Below are positions 46,756 through 54,517 of a DNA stretch of 64,000 nt, piece by piece. The position numbers and the translations under genes were made by a program. A model generated the notes under the pieces. That model saw only the letters and a program-made list of their open reading frames with translations, made no database searches and was not told where the DNA came from. How positions within the stretch are numbered: position 1 is the stretch's first letter; each line of letters opens with the position of its first letter. The stretch covers positions 1,798,001 through 1,862,000 of the forward strand of contig NC_007511.1 in assembly GCF_000012945.1 (NCBI RefSeq), written 5' to 3'. This DNA comes from Burkholderia lata (lineage in GTDB: Bacteria > Pseudomonadota > Gammaproteobacteria > Burkholderiales > Burkholderiaceae).

Positions 46756-47876
46756 CGCTCGCCGGCACGCTGGAGATCGTCGACGAGCTGCGGGCGGGCC
46801 GGATGGTCCTGCTCGTCGATGAAGAGGATCGCGAGAACGAAGGCGATCTCGTGATCGCGGCCGATCATGTGACACCCGACGCGATCAATTTCATGGCGCG
46901 CTTCGGGCGCGGGCTGATCTGCCTGACGCTGACCGCCGAGCGCTGCGAGCAGCTGAAGCTACCGCCGATGGCCGATCACAACGGTACGCCGTTCGGTACC
47001 GCGTTCACCGTCAGCATCGAGGCGGCCGAAGGCGTGACCACCGGCATTTCGGCGGCCGATCGCGCGCATACGATCCGTGCGGCGGTGCGGGCCGGCGCCC
47101 GCCCGGACGATCTCGTGCAGCCCGGCCACGTGTTCCCGATCGCCGCGCGCCCGGGCGGCGTGCTCGTGCGTGCGGGGCACACCGAGGCCGGCTGCGATCT
47201 CGCGGCGCTCGCCGGGCTCACGCCCGCGTCGGTGATCTGCGAGGTGATGAACGACGACGGCACGATGGCTCGGCTACCCGAGCTGAAGGTGTTCGCCGCG
47301 CAGCACGGGCTGAAGATCGGCACGATCGCCGACCTGATCCATTACCGGCGTGAGCACGAATCGCTCGTCGAACGCGTCGGCGAGCGGCCGCTGCATACGC
47401 CGTGGGGACGATTCCGCGCGATCGAGTATCGCGACACCGTGCACGGCGCGCCGCATCTCGCGCTCGTGCGCGGCGAGCCCGATCCGTCGACGCCCGTGCT
47501 GACGCGTGTGCACGAATGCCATTCGCTGCTCGACCTGCTCGATGCGGAGCCGTCCGCGCATTCGTGGCCACTGCACGCCGCGCTGCAACGGATCGACGCG
47601 GCCGGCTGCGGGGTGGCGGTGCTGCTCGACTGCGACATGCGCGGCGACCCGATGCGGGCGCCGGCCAGCCATGCGCGCCGCGACGGACGCGTGACGGGAA
47701 TCGGCTCGCAGATCCTGCGCGAGCTTGGCGTGCGGCGGCTGAACGTGCTGTCGAGCCCGTTCCGGCTGCCTGCGCTGTCGGGACACGACCTGGAGATCAT
47801 GGCGTTCATTCCGCTGGGCGACGACGATCCGGAAAGCGCGCGGGGTGCGCTCGCGAGCCCGCTGCGAGTGGCGTGA
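46752..47876 (+). CDS. ribB: 3,4-dihydroxy-2-butanone-4-phosphate synthase with degenerate GTP cyclohydrolase II domain
   Basis: The first ~200 residues are a full DHBP synthase, making the four-carbon riboflavin precursor from ribulose 5-phosphate: [12 protein letters not shown] at 22-33, [26 protein letters not shown] and the HTEAGCDLA histidine/glutamate. The C-terminal half has the GTP cyclohydrolase II fold but the zinc-binding cysteine set is missing: the region aligned to HSECLTGDxFxSxRCDCG reads [22 protein letters not shown]. So it is RibBA in layout but probably RibB in activity. GGAGG precedes the ATG, which overlaps the esterase stop (ATGA). Confidence 0.9.
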   Translation: MTLAGTLEIVDELRAGRMVLLVDEEDRENEGDLVIAADHVTPDAINFMARFGRGLICLTLTAERCEQLKLPPMADHNGTPFGTAFTVSIEAAEGVTTGISAADRAHTIRAAVRAGARPDDLVQPGHVFPIAARPGGVLVRAGHTEAGCDLAALAGLTPASVICEVMNDDGTMARLPELKVFAAQHGLKIGTIADLIHYRREHESLVERVGERPLHTPWGRFRAIEYRDTVHGAPHLALVRGEPDPSTPVLTRVHECHSLLDLLDAEPSAHSWPLHAALQRIDAAGCGVAVLLDCDMRGDPMRAPASHARRDGRVTGIGSQILRELGVRRLNVLSSPFRLPALSGHDLEIMAFIPLGDDDPESARGALASPLRVA

Positions 47877-47913
47877 AGCGTTGACACGGGATGGCAGGCG
47901 GGTTTTTCGCTTG

Positions 47914-48010
47914 ACAGGCGATCGTTTGTTTTTTCTGGATACAGTCTCTGGTTTGTATTTTGACAATACATGCCATAGACTGTATTTTTCGATTACAAAC
48001 GATCGCCTGT
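47914..48010. promoter_or_regulatory. 97-bp dyad covering the hipBA promoter
   Basis: Two arms of 46 bases are arranged symmetrically around TTGAC (47960-47964). The outer 16 bases of each arm (ACAGGCGATCGTTTGT and its complement) match perfectly, a second block ATACAGTCT-x-TGG matches in 12 of 13, and the innermost TGTATT/AATACA is perfect; only a 9-base spacer and two bases differ. The hipB promoter starts at the centre. This looks like a multi-site operator for the HipB dimer, possibly bringing distant sites together. Confidence 0.85.
47960..47988 (+). promoter_or_regulatory. Sigma-70 promoter of hipBA
   Basis: TTGACA, a 17-base spacer and TATTTT preceded by TG give a strong sigma-70 promoter for this GC-rich genome, with transcription expected to start near 47995 and a leader of about 35 bases. 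It is buried in the 97-bp dyad, so repression by the antitoxin is expected. Confidence 0.75.
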
Positions 48011-48028
48011 TATTCTGCGGAGCGCCCA

Positions 48029-48457
48029 ATGGCCTTTCCTGTCCAGACCCTGACCCAGCTGCGTCCGATACTCGTCGGCTTCCGGAAAGCCGCGGGCCTC
48101 ACGCAGGCGCAATTGGCCGCCCGCCTGGGCGTCACGCAGCAATCCTACGCGCAGCTCGAGGCCAACCCGTCGGCTGTCAGCATCGAGCGGCTCTTCAAGG
48201 TGCTGAACACGCTCGGCGTTCACATGACGCTCGCCCTGGGCAAGCAGGACGTGTCGGCGGCATCGGCCGATCCGGCTCCCGCGCCCGATGCCGCACCGGC
48301 GGTGCGCAAACCGGCCGCGAGCAAACGCAAGCAGGATACGGCGCGCGGCACCACGCCGGCCCAGAATCCAGCCAAACCCGCAACCGGCGCCAAGCGCAAG
48401 CGGCCCGCGACCACAACACCCGGCAAGCCACGGGTTTCGAAGCGGGAGGACTGGTGA
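48029..48457 (+). CDS. hipB: HipB-like antitoxin and autorepressor
   Basis: The 142-residue protein has an XRE/HipB-type HTH over residues 12-66 (LRPILVGFRKAAGLTQAQLAARLGVTQQSYAQLEANPSAVSIERLFKVLNTLGV) and then a long, basic, Ala/Pro/Lys-rich tail of about 70 residues, much longer than the tail of E. coli HipB and likely disordered. GGAG is seven bases before the ATG. It should bind the HipA kinase and repress the shared promoter. The hipA start follows at once. Confidence 0.92.
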   Translation: MAFPVQTLTQLRPILVGFRKAAGLTQAQLAARLGVTQQSYAQLEANPSAVSIERLFKVLNTLGVHMTLALGKQDVSAASADPAPAPDAAPAVRKPAASKRKQDTARGTTPAQNPAKPATGAKRKRPATTTPGKPRVSKREDW

Positions 48458-48459
48458 CG

Positions 48460-49800
48460 ATGGCCACGCGTGCTCGCCACGACCGGCTCGACCTGTGGAT
48501 GAACGGCATTCCGGTCGGCTACTGGGAAGTCCGGCGCGGCGTCGAGCGTCTCGTCTACCTGCCGACGTGGCTCGACGATCCACAGGGGCGGCCGCTGTCG
48601 CTCTCGCTGCCCTTCACGCCCGGGAACCAGCCGCACCAGGGCACGATCGTCGCCGATTACTTCGACAACCTGCTGCCGGACAGCGAGCCGATCCGCCGCC
48701 GCATCGCCCAGCGTTACCGGCTTCGATCGACGGCGCCGTTCGAACTGCTCGCGTCGATCGGCCGCGATTGCGTCGGCGCGGTCCAGATGCTGCCGCCCGG
48801 CGAAACGCCTGTCGATCTCGAGTCGATCGACGGCACGGCGCTCGATGACGCGGCCGTTGCCGACGTGCTGCGCCACGCGACCGCCGCGCCGCTGCCTGGC
48901 CGCGCGGAGCCGGAAGGCGACCTGCGCCTGTCGATTGCCGGTGCGCAGGAAAAGACCGCGTTGCTGCGTCAGGGAAACCGCTGGCTGCGGCCGTCCGGCA
49001 GCACGCCGACGACGCACATCTTCAAGCTGCCGCTCGGGCGCGTCGGAAACATGCAGGCCGACATGCGGACGTCCGTCGAAAACGAATGGCTGTGCTCGAA
49101 GCTCGTCGCCGCATACGGTTTGCCGGTCGCACCGTGCGAAATCGGCCGGTTCGACGACCAGAAGGCGCTGATCGTCGAGCGCTTCGACCGGCGTCCGTCG
49201 CGCGACCGCACGTGGATCCTGCGGTTGCCGCAGGAGGACATGTGCCAGGCGACCGGCACGCCCTCCGGCGCGAAATACGAATCCGACGGCGGCCCCGGCA
49301 TCGAGACGATCATGGGCATCCTCGCGAATTCGGCCGACGCCGCACCCGACCGAATGAATTTCTTCGTCGCGCAGTTGGTGTTCTGGGTGCTGGCGGCGAT
49401 CGACGGCCACGCAAAGAACTTCAGCATCGCGCACCTGCCCGGCAACACGTACCGCAGCACACCGCTGTACGACGTGCTGTCCGCGCATCCGATCATCGGC
49501 ACGCGCCGCAACCAGCTTCCGCCGCGCCGCGCGCGGCTCGCGATGGCCGTGTGCGGGAAGAACCGGCACTACGTGATCGGCGAGATCCAGTCGCGCCACT
49601 GGATCGCGCAGGGCCGGCGGGTCGGCTTGACCGAAGATGACGTGCGCGCTGCGATGGCGGCCGTCGTCGCACGCACGGAACCCGCGATCGCCGAAGCCGC
49701 CGCGCAGATTCCGGCGGATTTTCCGGCGGACGTGGCGGACGCCATCTTCGACGGCATGCGTCGGCAGGCGCGCAAGCTGGGAGCGGGCGATCTCGCGTAA
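48460..49800 (+). CDS. hipA: HipA-family serine/threonine kinase toxin
   Basis: HipA kinases phosphorylate glutamyl-tRNA synthetase in E. coli and induce growth arrest and persistence. This 446-residue protein has the couple-HipA N-domain (LDLWMNGIPVGYWEV, LPDSEPIRRRIAQRY), the P-loop SIAGAQEKTAL with the autophosphorylated serine at 158, a THIFKLPLG strand, and the catalytic AAIDGHAKNFS with aspartate 315. All key residues are intact, so it is likely active. GGAGGA lies upstream; ATG at 48460 is preferred, though a GTG two codons earlier overlaps the hipB stop. Confidence 0.93.
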   Translation: MATRARHDRLDLWMNGIPVGYWEVRRGVERLVYLPTWLDDPQGRPLSLSLPFTPGNQPHQGTIVADYFDNLLPDSEPIRRRIAQRYRLRSTAPFELLASIGRDCVGAVQMLPPGETPVDLESIDGTALDDAAVADVLRHATAAPLPGRAEPEGDLRLSIAGAQEKTALLRQGNRWLRPSGSTPTTHIFKLPLGRVGNMQADMRTSVENEWLCSKLVAAYGLPVAPCEIGRFDDQKALIVERFDRRPSRDRTWILRLPQEDMCQATGTPSGAKYESDGGPGIETIMGILANSADAAPDRMNFFVAQLVFWVLAAIDGHAKNFSIAHLPGNTYRSTPLYDVLSAHPIIGTRRNQLPPRRARLAMAVCGKNRHYVIGEIQSRHWIAQGRRVGLTEDDVRAAMAAVVARTEPAIAEAAAQIPADFPADVADAIFDGMRRQARKLGAGDLA

Positions 49801-50194
49801 TGGCTCGACAGTTGGCGGTCGGGTTTGGCGCGGGCTTGAGCGTCTGGTGGCTTCCGATGCGCTGACTCGACGCCACGTTCGTTACAGGTTGCGCTGGCGC
49901 ATCGGCCGGGCTTGAGAACCGGATACGGCGATTCAATACACCGACTCGACAGATCATCCGGGTCGGACTGACACATCCGCCGCCATCGAGATCCCGTTGG
50001 GCACCGGTTGCGCCGGCGCATCGGCCCTCACCCGGACTGAGCCGGTGCATCCGCCGCGATGCTGGACCAAACGCAGCCGGCAACCCATCACGCCGGATGA
50101 CACTGTTCGCGGATCGTGAGGCCGGCCCGGGTGGCCCCCGTCAGCCCTCCGGCTCATCCACCCGGACGATGCGCGCCTGCACCACCGCCGCACA
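49801..50194. other. Gene-free region with imperfect direct repeats
   Basis: After hipA this 394-base stretch has no credible gene. GGTTGCGCTGGCGCATCGGCC is found at 49887-49907 and again with one change at 50006-50026, followed in each case by loosely repeated CATCCGCCGC-containing sequence, as if a ~120-base segment was duplicated and has decayed. The promoter of the following oxidoreductase gene must lie at its right end but is not clear. Confidence 0.55.
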
Positions 50195-51466
50195 ATGGTC
50201 GCCGTGCCCATTCCCGACGCCCGCCCCCTCATGGAATCCGTCGACCTCACAACCGCGTTCAGCCCGCTGCAGATCGGCCCGCTGACGCTGCGCAACCGCC
50301 TGATCAAGTCCGCCACCAATGAGGGCATGACGCCGAACGGCGTGCCGTCGCGCGCGCTCGTGCGCTTTCACGAACGCATCGCCGAAGGCGGCGCCGCGCT
50401 GACGACCGTCGCATACTGCGCGATCAGCGACGACGGCCGCACGTTCGTCGACCAGGCACGGCTCGACGTGCCGACGGTGCGCCAGTTCCGCGCGCTGACC
50501 GACGCCGTCCATCGCCACGGCGCTGCGGCATCGGCGCAGATCACGCACGGCGGCTGCTTCACGTTCCTGCCTTCGCTGTCGACCAGACGGCCGTTGAGCG
50601 CATCGGGCGGCCTCAACAAGGTCGGCGTGATGAGCGGCCGCTTCCTGAAGCAGGCGATGACGCGCGACCAGATGTCGACCATCGCCGATGAATTCGCGCA
50701 GGCCGCACGCCATGCGCGCGACGCCGGCTTCGATGCAGTCGAGATCCACATGGGCCACGGCTATCTGCTCAGCCAGTTCCTGTCGCCGCTATATAACCGC
50801 CGTCGCGATGCGTACGGCGGCGACGCGACACGGCGCGCCACGTTCCCGGTCGAGGTGCTGCGCCGCGTGCTCGATGCGGTGGGCCGCGATCTCGCCGTCG
50901 TCTGCAAGATCGGCGTGACCGAAGGCGTGCGCGGCGGTGGTACGGCCGACGACGCGTGCGAAATCGCGCGGCGGCTCGAAGCCGAAGGCGCCCACCTGCT
51001 TGTGCTCAGCGGCGGGATGAACGTCGAATCGGTGTGGCAACTGTTCGGCAGCCCGTTGCCCGGCGAGGCGCGCGCGAATGCCGACAACGCGATCGTGCGC
51101 ACCGCGATGGCGCTGCAGAAGCTCACCGAGCCGAAGATGGGCGCGTTTCGCGAGATGTATTTCCTCGAGCACTCGAAGAAGGTGCGCGCGGCCGTCAGGA
51201 TGCCGCTCGCTTACCTCGGCGGCGTGCGTTCACGCGGGAACGTCGAGCTGGCGATGCGCGAAGGGTTCGACGCAGTCGCGCTCGCACGCGCGCTCGTGTT
51301 CGAGCCGGACTTCGTCAACGGGCTGCGCGACGGCCGGCTCGCGCAGTCGGGCTGCACGTCGTGCAACCGCTGTGTCGTGTCGATGTACACGCCGGGCGGC
51401 ACCGCGTGCGTGCTGCGCGAGCCGAACGACCCCGCGCCGAACCGCGTGCCGGCCGCGGGCGCGTGA
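50195..51466 (+). CDS. Old Yellow Enzyme family NADH:flavin oxidoreductase
   Basis: The 423-residue TIM-barrel flavoenzyme has the FMN-site pattern of the family: FSPLQIGPLTLRNRLIKSATNEG near the start, ITHGG, GFDAVEIHMGHGYLLSQFLSP with HxxH-like MGHG, YGGD, and a late LARALVFEPDFV. A C-terminal CTSCNRCV...GTACVLRE cysteine cluster resembles the iron-sulfur part of enoate reductases, but the fourth ligand is uncertain. It reduces activated alkenes or similar. The start is unclear: the ATG used here or MESVDL 12 codons later; neither has a ribosome site. It converges on hpd. Confidence 0.87.
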   Translation: MVAVPIPDARPLMESVDLTTAFSPLQIGPLTLRNRLIKSATNEGMTPNGVPSRALVRFHERIAEGGAALTTVAYCAISDDGRTFVDQARLDVPTVRQFRALTDAVHRHGAAASAQITHGGCFTFLPSLSTRRPLSASGGLNKVGVMSGRFLKQAMTRDQMSTIADEFAQAARHARDAGFDAVEIHMGHGYLLSQFLSPLYNRRRDAYGGDATRRATFPVEVLRRVLDAVGRDLAVVCKIGVTEGVRGGGTADDACEIARRLEAEGAHLLVLSGGMNVESVWQLFGSPLPGEARANADNAIVRTAMALQKLTEPKMGAFREMYFLEHSKKVRAAVRMPLAYLGGVRSRGNVELAMREGFDAVALARALVFEPDFVNGLRDGRLAQSGCTSCNRCVVSMYTPGGTACVLREPNDPAPNRVPAAGA

Positions 51467-51508
51467 GGCTTGCCGTGTAACGCGTGATGCCCGGGGCCTC
51501 GCAGTCGC

Positions 51509-52636
51509 TCAGCCGGCGTCGCGCGCGCGGGCGAGCGCCGCGAGATTCCCTTCCCCGAACCCGTGGTGCCCCTTGCGCTGCACGACTTCGAAGAAGATCT
51601 CGCCCGGCCGGCGCTTGACGAAGGTCTGGAAGAACAGACGCGGCACGCCGTCGCTGCCGATCTCGCCGTCGACCAGCACCGCGCGACGGCGCAGCGCATC
51701 GAGATCGACACCGTGCCCCGGCAACCGCGCGTCGACGTCGTCGTAATAGCGGGCGGGCGGCTCGATGAATTCGACGCCGTTCGCTCGCAGCGCATCGACG
51801 CAGGACAGGATGTCGTCGGTGGCCAGCGCGACGTGCTGCACCCCTTCGCCCGGATGGTCGGGCAGATACGCATGCATCAGCTCGGTGCGCCGCGTGCCTT
51901 CCTCATAGACCGGAATCCGCACCGCGCCGCACGGCGACACCATCACACGCGATTCCTCGGACACATGCCAGTGCGCGTCGATTTCGTGGATTTCGCGAAA
52001 ATGCAGCAGGTCGTGGTAGAAATCCAGCCACTCCTGCATGCGGCCCGCGCCGACGGTCTGCGTGAAATGATCGACCTGCTGCAGCCCGACGCCCACGCAT
52101 TCGAGATCAGTATGCGCGGTCGCGATGTCGATCGGCCGAAAATCGATGTCGAAGATGGAAATATCGCCGACGCCGCCGCGCTGGCCGTCACGCCCGCGCC
52201 AGCGGTCGACGAAATAAAGGTGCGAATCGCCGATGCCCTGGATCGCCGGAATCTTCAATTCGCCGACGCCGACCTTCTCGCCTTCGAACGCCCACGCGCC
52301 GAGCTCGATCGCCCGCTCGAACGCGCGCCGGGCGCTAGCCACGCGCAGCCCGATCGCGCAGACGCCCATCCCGTATTCCTCCGCGTAGCGCGCGGCGAAC
52401 GAATCGGGCTCGGCATTGATCAGGAAATGCATCTGCCCTTGCCGGTACAGCGTGACGTTCTTGCTGACATGCCGCGCGATCGCCTTGAACCCGAGCTGCT
52501 CGAAGCGCTGCGCGAGCGCCTCCGGCACGGGCGCCGCGAATTCGACAAATTCGAGGCCGGCCATCCCGAGCGGATTGGCAGCCGGATCGGCAACGGGCGG
52601 CGTATCGCTGGACAGGGGGTGGGAATTGCCGGGCAT
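51509..52636 (-). CDS. hpd: 4-hydroxyphenylpyruvate dioxygenase
   Basis: The enzyme turns 4-hydroxyphenylpyruvate into homogentisate in tyrosine breakdown. In the 375-residue product the iron ligands are histidine 190 (VDHFTQ), histidine 268 (QHVALAT) and glutamate 350 (FFEVVQRKGH); the C-terminal GFGEGNLAALARA helix that closes the active site is present. GGAG six bases before MPGNSHPL decides the start over an ATG six codons upstream. It is divergent from an MHS transporter gene, with PcaR-like boxes between them, which is an unusual regulatory neighbourhood for hpd. Confidence 0.93.
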   Translation of the reverse strand: MPGNSHPLSSDTPPVADPAANPLGMAGLEFVEFAAPVPEALAQRFEQLGFKAIARHVSKNVTLYRQGQMHFLINAEPDSFAARYAEEYGMGVCAIGLRVASARRAFERAIELGAWAFEGEKVGVGELKIPAIQGIGDSHLYFVDRWRGRDGQRGGVGDISIFDIDFRPIDIATAHTDLECVGVGLQQVDHFTQTVGAGRMQEWLDFYHDLLHFREIHEIDAHWHVSEESRVMVSPCGAVRIPVYEEGTRRTELMHAYLPDHPGEGVQHVALATDDILSCVDALRANGVEFIEPPARYYDDVDARLPGHGVDLDALRRRAVLVDGEIGSDGVPRLFFQTFVKRRPGEIFFEVVQRKGHHGFGEGNLAALARARDAG

Positions 52637-52992
52637 TCCAGTCTCCGGGGGCATGCGTCGATGGGGATGGCGCCTGTTGCGTGCGGCATGCGCGGCCAGG
52701 GTGGCGACCGCGCATCCGCCCCGAACGGGCGAGTTATCAATGCTGCAGATTTTAACCAGTTCGTTCACGGCGGCACACCCTGGCCAAACGGGATATCGTC
52801 ATGCCGCCTAGTGCAAACCCGGAAAGCGTTCGATAATCGCACGGACTTGAACGATAATCGCGCACTCTGTCCGATTGGCCAATTGCCGCCATGCGGCGCG
52901 CGCCCTATTCTCCGTTCACTCATCGACTTCAATGCAGCATCGGACGCGGCGCCGCCACGATTCCTCGATGCGCCGTGCCAGGAGACACCGCC
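52637..52992. other. hpd/transporter divergent intergenic region
   Basis: This 356-base gap holds the promoters of hpd (leftward) and the MHS transporter (rightward). The only clear element is the pair of PcaR-like boxes at 52828-52862, listed separately. Nothing coding was seen. Confidence 0.6.
52828..52862 (+). promoter_or_regulatory. Tandem PcaR-like boxes between hpd and the MHS transporter
   Basis: GTTCGATAATCGCAC at 52828-52842 equals, from memory, the 15-bp PcaR recognition sequence of Pseudomonas putida. A second CGATAATCGC starts exactly 21 bases after the first core and runs into GCACTC. The pair lies about 130 bases before the transporter start. The same arrangement occurs at the IclR-family gene in this window. 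Confidence 0.78.
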
Positions 52993-54300
52993 ATGACCCC
53001 AACCTTCGACACCCTCGACGCCGCCGCCAGCGCCCGCATACGCAGCCAGGCCCGCAAGGCCGCGATCGGCAGCTTCGTCGGCGCCGTTGTCGACTGGTAC
53101 GACTTCCTGCTGTACGGGATCGTCGCCGCGCTGGTATTCAATTCCGAGTTTTTCCCGAAAGTCAGCCCGACGATGGGCACGCTCGCCGCGTTCGCGACCT
53201 TCGGCGTCGGCTTCCTGTTCCGGCCGCTCGGCGGCGTCGTGTTCGGCCATTATGGGGACCGGCTCGGCCGCAAGCGGATGCTGGTGCTGACCGTGATGCT
53301 GATGGGGCTGTCGACGGTCGCGATCGGCCTGCTGCCGGCGTTCTCGACGATCGGCTGGTGGGCACCCGTGCTGCTGGTGCTGATGCGCGCGATCCAGGGT
53401 TTCGCGGTCGGTGGCGAATGGGGCGGCGCGGCGCTGATGGCCGTCGAAAGCGCGCCGAAGCAGAAAAAGGCGTTTTACAGCAGCGGCGTGCAGGTCGGCT
53501 ACGGTGTCGGCCTCGTGCTGGCCACGGGCATCGTGTCGATCCTGAGCCACACGCTCGGCGAGGCCGCATTCAAGTCGTGGGGCTGGCGCCTGCCGTTCGT
53601 GTTCAGCATCGTGCTCGTGCTGATCGGGCTGTGGGTGCGCAAGAACATGGACGAATCGCAGGAGTTCGTCGAGAAAGTCGAACACGGCAACCGCAAACTG
53701 CGCCTGCCGGTACTGGAGGCGCTCACGCGCCATCCGAAGGCATTCCTGCTGATCATCGCGTTGCGCCTCGCCGAACTGTTCACGATGTATATCGTTACCG
53801 CGTTCGCGCTCAGCTATTCGACGACCAACCTCGGCATGTCGCGCGACCTGTTCCTGAACATCGGCCTGCTGGTGGGCGCCGTGAGCTGCGTGACGATCCC
53901 GTGTTTCGCGTGGCTGGCCGACCGCTACGGCCTGCGCCGCATCTACCTGATCGGCGCGCTGATCGGCGTCGCGTCGGCGGTGCCGTTCTTCATCGCGCTG
54001 GAGGCACGATCGATCGCGTGGATCGTGATCTTCTCGATCCTGCTTGCCAATGCGGCACACGACATGGTCGTGAGCGTCCAGCAGCCGCTGTTCACCGAGT
54101 TGTTCGGCGCCGAATACCGCTACAGCGGCGCGGGCGTCGGCTACCAGTTCGCGAGCGTGGTCGGCGGCGGGTTCACGCCGTTCATTGCGGTCGGCCTCGT
54201 CAGCGTGGCCGGCGGTTCGTGGCACCTCGTCGCCGGTTATCTCGCGGTGGGCTGCCTGATTTCGCTGGTGGTCGCCGCGCGGATGCGGGCGGCGCAGTAA
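52993..54300 (+). CDS. MFS transporter, MHS type, shikimate/aromatic-acid-like
   Basis: The 435-residue, 12-helix transporter reads GSFVGAVVDWYDFLLYGIVAALVF in helix 1, RPLGGVVFGHYGDRLGRKRML and RAIQGFAVGGEWGGAALMAVE, close to ShiA-type metabolite:H+ symporters. AGGAG eight bases before the ATG sets the start; the frame is open 34 codons further up. The PcaR-like boxes upstream suggest uptake of an aromatic or hydroaromatic acid such as protocatechuate, 4-hydroxybenzoate or shikimate. Confidence 0.9.
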   Translation: MTPTFDTLDAAASARIRSQARKAAIGSFVGAVVDWYDFLLYGIVAALVFNSEFFPKVSPTMGTLAAFATFGVGFLFRPLGGVVFGHYGDRLGRKRMLVLTVMLMGLSTVAIGLLPAFSTIGWWAPVLLVLMRAIQGFAVGGEWGGAALMAVESAPKQKKAFYSSGVQVGYGVGLVLATGIVSILSHTLGEAAFKSWGWRLPFVFSIVLVLIGLWVRKNMDESQEFVEKVEHGNRKLRLPVLEALTRHPKAFLLIIALRLAELFTMYIVTAFALSYSTTNLGMSRDLFLNIGLLVGAVSCVTIPCFAWLADRYGLRRIYLIGALIGVASAVPFFIALEARSIAWIVIFSILLANAAHDMVVSVQQPLFTELFGAEYRYSGAGVGYQFASVVGGGFTPFIAVGLVSVAGGSWHLVAGYLAVGCLISLVVAARMRAAQ

Positions 54301-54311
54301 CAGCCTCACCG

Positions 54312-54341
54312 GATGGCCGGCCAGCCCCGCGGCCGGCCATC
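54312..54341 (+). terminator. Hairpin after the MHS transporter gene
   Basis: GATGGCCGGCC and its exact complement flank an eight-base loop, 11 bases after the stop codon. No T-run follows, so it may act with Rho or as a 3' stabiliser. Confidence 0.5.
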
Positions 54342-54517
54342 ACGCATTGCTCGACGGCGACCGGCAACGGCGCCACTGCGTCGAGTGCGTGCGCGCGACG
54401 TCAAACACTGTCAGTTACACGCCGCGATTCCCCCTTTTCCCCTCTGAACATTCCACGCCGCCCGCCGACCAATGGCATCATATGGGCCTACGTCAGTCAC
54501 CGATACGCCCCCATATC

